From: Stenotrophomonas maltophilia
GTDB lineage: Bacteria; Pseudomonadota; Gammaproteobacteria; Xanthomonadales; Xanthomonadaceae
Assembly (NCBI GenBank): GCA_900113425.1
Contig: FOZF01000001.1
Location: 1,598,832-1,632,753 of the forward strand
Reading direction: 5' to 3'
DNA length: 33,922 nucleotides
In this document: positions 31,333-33,922 of the stretch, one piece after another
Layout of the letters: each line of letters opens with the position of its first letter
Position numbering within the stretch: position 1 is the first letter of the stretch
Position numbers and translations under genes: made by a program
The notes under the pieces: generated by a model
Database searches by the model: none
The model's input: the letters and a program-made list of their open reading frames with translations, nothing else
What the model was told of the DNA's origin: nothing

Positions 31333-33363
31333 TCAGGCCATGCCCGAATGGCGCAGCAGCGCATCGATCTGCGGCGCACGGCCACGGAAGGCCTTGAAGT
31401 TCTCGGCCGCCGGACGGCTGCCTCCGCGCGAGAGGATCTCGTCGCGGAAACGTGCACCGGTCGCGGCCAATGCCTGCGGTGCTTCCTCGAACGCCGCATA
31501 GGCATCGGCACTGAGCACCTCGGCCCATTTGTAACTGTAGTAGCCGGCCGCATAGCCACCGGCGAAGATGTGGCTGAACTGATGCGGGAAGCGGTTCCAG
31601 GCTGGCGGATGATTCACCGCCACTTCGCCGCGCACGCGCTCCAGCAGCGCCAGCACGCTGTCCTGCGTGGGCTCGAACTGGCTGTGCAGCAGCATGTCGA
31701 ACAGGCCGAACTCCAGCTGGCGGACCGTCGCCATGCCGCTGTGGAAATTGCGCGCGGCCAGCATGCGATCGTACAGCGCACGTGGCAGCGGCTCACCCGT
31801 CTCCACGTGCGCGGTCATGCGCTGCAGGTGGTCCCATTCCCAGCAGAAGTTCTCCATGAACTGGCTGGGGAGCTCCACCGCATCCCATTCCACGCCATTG
31901 ATGCCGGCCACGCCCAGCTCACTGATCCGGGTCAGCAGCTGGTGCAGGCCATGGCCCATTTCATGGAACAGCGTGGTCACTTCATTGTGGCTGAACGTAG
32001 CCGGCCTGCCGTTGGCGCCGCGACCGAAGTTGCACACCAGATACACCAGCGGCGTCTGCACGCTGCCATCGGCACGCTCGCGCCGGTTGCGGCAATCGTC
32101 CATCCACGCACCGCCGCGCTTGCCCTCACGGGCGTACAGATCCAGGTAGAACTGGCCGACCAGCGCGTCCTGCGCATCGACCAGGCGGAAGAAGCGTACG
32201 TCCTCGTGCCAGACCGGCGCGCTGTCCTCCTGCACGCGCAGGCCATACAGCTGCTCGATCACCGAGAACAGTCCACCCAGCACCTTCGGCTCGGTGAAGT
32301 ACTGCTTCACCTCCTGCTCGGAATAGCTGTAGCGCGCCTGCTTCAGGCGGTCGGCCGCGAACGCCAGGTCCCAGGCCTGCAGGTTGTCGATACCCAGGTG
32401 TTCACGCGCGAACTGCTCCAGTTCGGCACGGTCCCTGGCCGCGAACGGCTTGGCGCGCGCGGCCAGGTCACGCAGGAAGCCCAGCACTTCGGCCGGGTCC
32501 TGCGCCATCTTGGTGGCCACCGAGTAGTCGGCGTAGGAATCAAAGCCGAGCAGTGCGGCCAGTTCGGCACGCAGGGCCAGGATGCGGTCGATGTTGCCGC
32601 TGTTGTCCAGCGCGTCATCGCCGAATTCGGAAGCGCGCTGCGCGCTGGCCCGGTACAGGATCTCGCGCAGGTCACGGTCTTCGGCCCAGGTCTGTACCGG
32701 CAGGTAGCACGGCATCTGCAGCGTCAGCTTCCAACCGTCCCTGCCATCGTTCGCCGCTGCCGCACGCGCAGCAGCCTTCACGTCGTCCGGCACGCCGGCC
32801 AGGCGTGCTTCGTCTTCCACGATCAACGACCACGCATCGGTGGCATCCAGCACGTTCTGCGAGAACTTCGCGGACAGCGCCGACAGTTCTTCCTTGATCG
32901 CAGCGAACCGCTGCTGGGCGTCCGGCGCCAGCTCCGCGCCCCCCAGGCGGAAGTCGCGCAGCGTATTGTCCAGCACCTTGCGCCGGGCCTCATCGAACGT
33001 CCCCGCCTCCGGGCCGGTGGCCAGTGCCTGGTACTGCCGGTACAGCGCCAGGTTCTGGCCCAGCGCACTGGCGAACCGGGTCACCCGCGGCAGGTTGCTG
33101 TTGTAGGCCTCGCGCAGTTCCGGCGTGTTGACCACGCCCTGCAGGTGGCCGACCAGGCCCCAGGCGCGCCACAGCCGCTCGGTGGCATCATCCAGCGGAG
33201 CCACGAAGGTGTCCCAGCGGACCGGCTGCACCTGCTCGGCTGCGTTGACGGCGGCTTCGGCCTCGGCCAGCAGCACATCCAGCGCCGGCGCCACGTGCTC
33301 GGGGCGGATCGCCTCGAAGCGGGGCAGGCCGGAGAAATCGAGCAGGGGGTTGGCAGCGGTCAC
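31333..33363 (-). CDS. prlC: Oligopeptidase A (PrlC), M3 zinc metallopeptidase
   Basis: Cytoplasmic M3A peptidase that degrades signal peptides and other short peptides. It has 676 residues, close to E. coli PrlC (680). The zinc site is HEMGH at 467-471, with the third ligand Glu in VELPSQ about 26 residues later. Other family blocks are QFSHIFAGGYAAGYYSYKWAE and the N-terminal ANPLL...PEHVAPAL, which aligns with the E. coli start. This fixes a GTG start at 33363, supported by GGAG eight bases upstream; the open frame extends to an ATG at 33453, but that extension looks non-coding. It is convergent with the SDR gene and divergent from the edge gene. Confidence 0.95.
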   Translation of the reverse strand: MTAANPLLDFSGLPRFEAIRPEHVAPALDVLLAEAEAAVNAAEQVQPVRWDTFVAPLDDATERLWRAWGLVGHLQGVVNTPELREAYNSNLPRVTRFASALGQNLALYRQYQALATGPEAGTFDEARRKVLDNTLRDFRLGGAELAPDAQQRFAAIKEELSALSAKFSQNVLDATDAWSLIVEDEARLAGVPDDVKAAARAAAANDGRDGWKLTLQMPCYLPVQTWAEDRDLREILYRASAQRASEFGDDALDNSGNIDRILALRAELAALLGFDSYADYSVATKMAQDPAEVLGFLRDLAARAKPFAARDRAELEQFAREHLGIDNLQAWDLAFAADRLKQARYSYSEQEVKQYFTEPKVLGGLFSVIEQLYGLRVQEDSAPVWHEDVRFFRLVDAQDALVGQFYLDLYAREGKRGGAWMDDCRNRRERADGSVQTPLVYLVCNFGRGANGRPATFSHNEVTTLFHEMGHGLHQLLTRISELGVAGINGVEWDAVELPSQFMENFCWEWDHLQRMTAHVETGEPLPRALYDRMLAARNFHSGMATVRQLEFGLFDMLLHSQFEPTQDSVLALLERVRGEVAVNHPPAWNRFPHQFSHIFAGGYAAGYYSYKWAEVLSADAYAAFEEAPQALAATGARFRDEILSRGGSRPAAENFKAFRGRAPQIDALLRHSGMA

Positions 33364-33532
33364 GGCAGATCTCCAGTTACGGGCCCGAGGGGCGGGCAGC
33401 CCAGTCGATATGGCGCTGGCCGGGGCCGCAGACAAGGGGTGCCTGCCGATCATTCACGTCGGCCTTACGGTGTCGCGCGGAAGCTCTGGCTGCGGGGGAG
33501 TCCGCAGCGGAACATGCCGATAGAGGCCCCAC

Positions 33533-33922
33533 ATGGAAGGTCTGGCTCAGGTTGCAACCGCGTTGCCGGCCCGGTCGATGGCGCTGTCTGCCAGCCCGGA
33601 AGAGTTGTCCTGGATCGCCACATTGTGCGATCCCGGCGATGATGCCCCGCGCCATCTGCAGCAGCTGCAGATGCTCATGCAGCAGGGCGGCGTCCTCAAC
33701 GATGACCAGGAGTGGTACCCGTTCGAGGTGATCGAACGCGGTGCCTGCCACCTGCATCCGGGGCACGAGCGCGAGTTCGTGATCTGCGTGCTGCTGTGGC
33801 TGCAGGCGCTGGCCCAGGACCGCATCAGCAGCCTGGACCCACGACTGCACCTGGATGATCGCGCAATGGACATCGAGGCGCTGCCTGATGCGCTGCGCGA
33901 TGTGGTGCTGGACGCGTTCACT
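33533..33922 (+). CDS. Unrecognised gene, 3' end beyond window
   Basis: An open frame of 130 codons that continues off the right edge without a stop. Translation begins MEGLAQVATALPARSM and includes DDQEWYPFEVIERGACHL, HEREFVICVLLWLQAL and SSLDPRLHLDDRAMDIEAL. It looks globular and soluble, with no signal peptide. GAGG at 33523-33526, six bases before the ATG, supports the start. Codon choice (strong third-position GC) agrees with neighbours. It is transcribed divergently from prlC. No family could be assigned from this part. Confidence 0.7.
   Translation, partial: MEGLAQVATALPARSMALSASPEELSWIATLCDPGDDAPRHLQQLQMLMQQGGVLNDDQEWYPFEVIERGACHLHPGHEREFVICVLLWLQALAQDRISSLDPRLHLDDRAMDIEALPDALRDVVLDAFT

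Noticed and set aside
33364..33453. ATG at 33453 as the start of prlC
   Set aside because: The 30-residue extension has no similarity to the family N-terminus; the GTG at 33363 has a well-placed GGAG and aligns with E. coli PrlC.
31279..33642. A 787-codon plus-strand frame opposite prlC
   Set aside because: Antisense shadow of prlC, with biased His/Gln/Arg composition and no domain.

Overview
The window is ordinary-looking, GC-rich gammaproteobacterial chromosome and almost certainly comes from Stenotrophomonas maltophilia or a very close relative. Two things show this: a complete smeT-smeDEF multidrug efflux locus, and intergenic GTAG-type palindromes (SMAG/REP elements) in nearly every second gene gap. 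No RNA genes, CRISPR array, prophage or classical insertion sequence were seen, and no gene-free stretch exceeds 300 bases.

Layout. Positions 1-3560 hold ubiE, a yeast-type cytosine deaminase, three short genes (two unknown, one low-affinity iron permease family) and a REP-associated tyrosine transposase (RAYT) bracketed by near-identical REP-containing repeats. Positions 3571-10251 are the RND pump genes smeF, smeE and smeD on the minus strand and the divergent TetR repressor smeT, with a shared operator/promoter region at about 9523-9562. Positions 10309-15125 are a minus-strand housekeeping block read as lptM, dapF, DUF484, xerC, hslV, hslU. hslV has its own convincing sigma-32 promoter. 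Positions 15210-21307 carry a YbaN-like membrane protein and two exported S9 prolyl-oligopeptidase family enzymes on either side of a PLP aminotransferase.

Positions 21377-25851 hold a small membrane protein, an exported lipocalin, metI-metN (no metQ alongside), an EamA-type transporter and the YajQ-family cyclic-di-GMP-binding protein. Positions 25887-29715 form a likely aromatic alcohol/aldehyde oxidation operon: benzaldehyde dehydrogenase, aryl-alcohol dehydrogenase, and an AcoR-like GAF/PAS/Fis-HTH regulator that lacks the AAA+ sigma-54 domain. Positions 29909-31275 are a DUF1415 gene translationally coupled to a short-chain dehydrogenase. Positions 31333-33363 are prlC (M3 oligopeptidase A). 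An unrecognised gene runs off the right edge.

The main recurring theme is the REP/RAYT system. A RAYT gene sits in this window, and its presumed REP substrates lie inside the smeDEF operon, between hslV and hslU, and directly over the stop codons of xerC and the aminotransferase, where the GTAG signature itself supplies the TAG stop. The second point of interest is the aromatic aldehyde operon, with its AAA+-less regulator and a 13-bp-arm inverted repeat upstream. I found no clear case for a wholly new multi-gene system.
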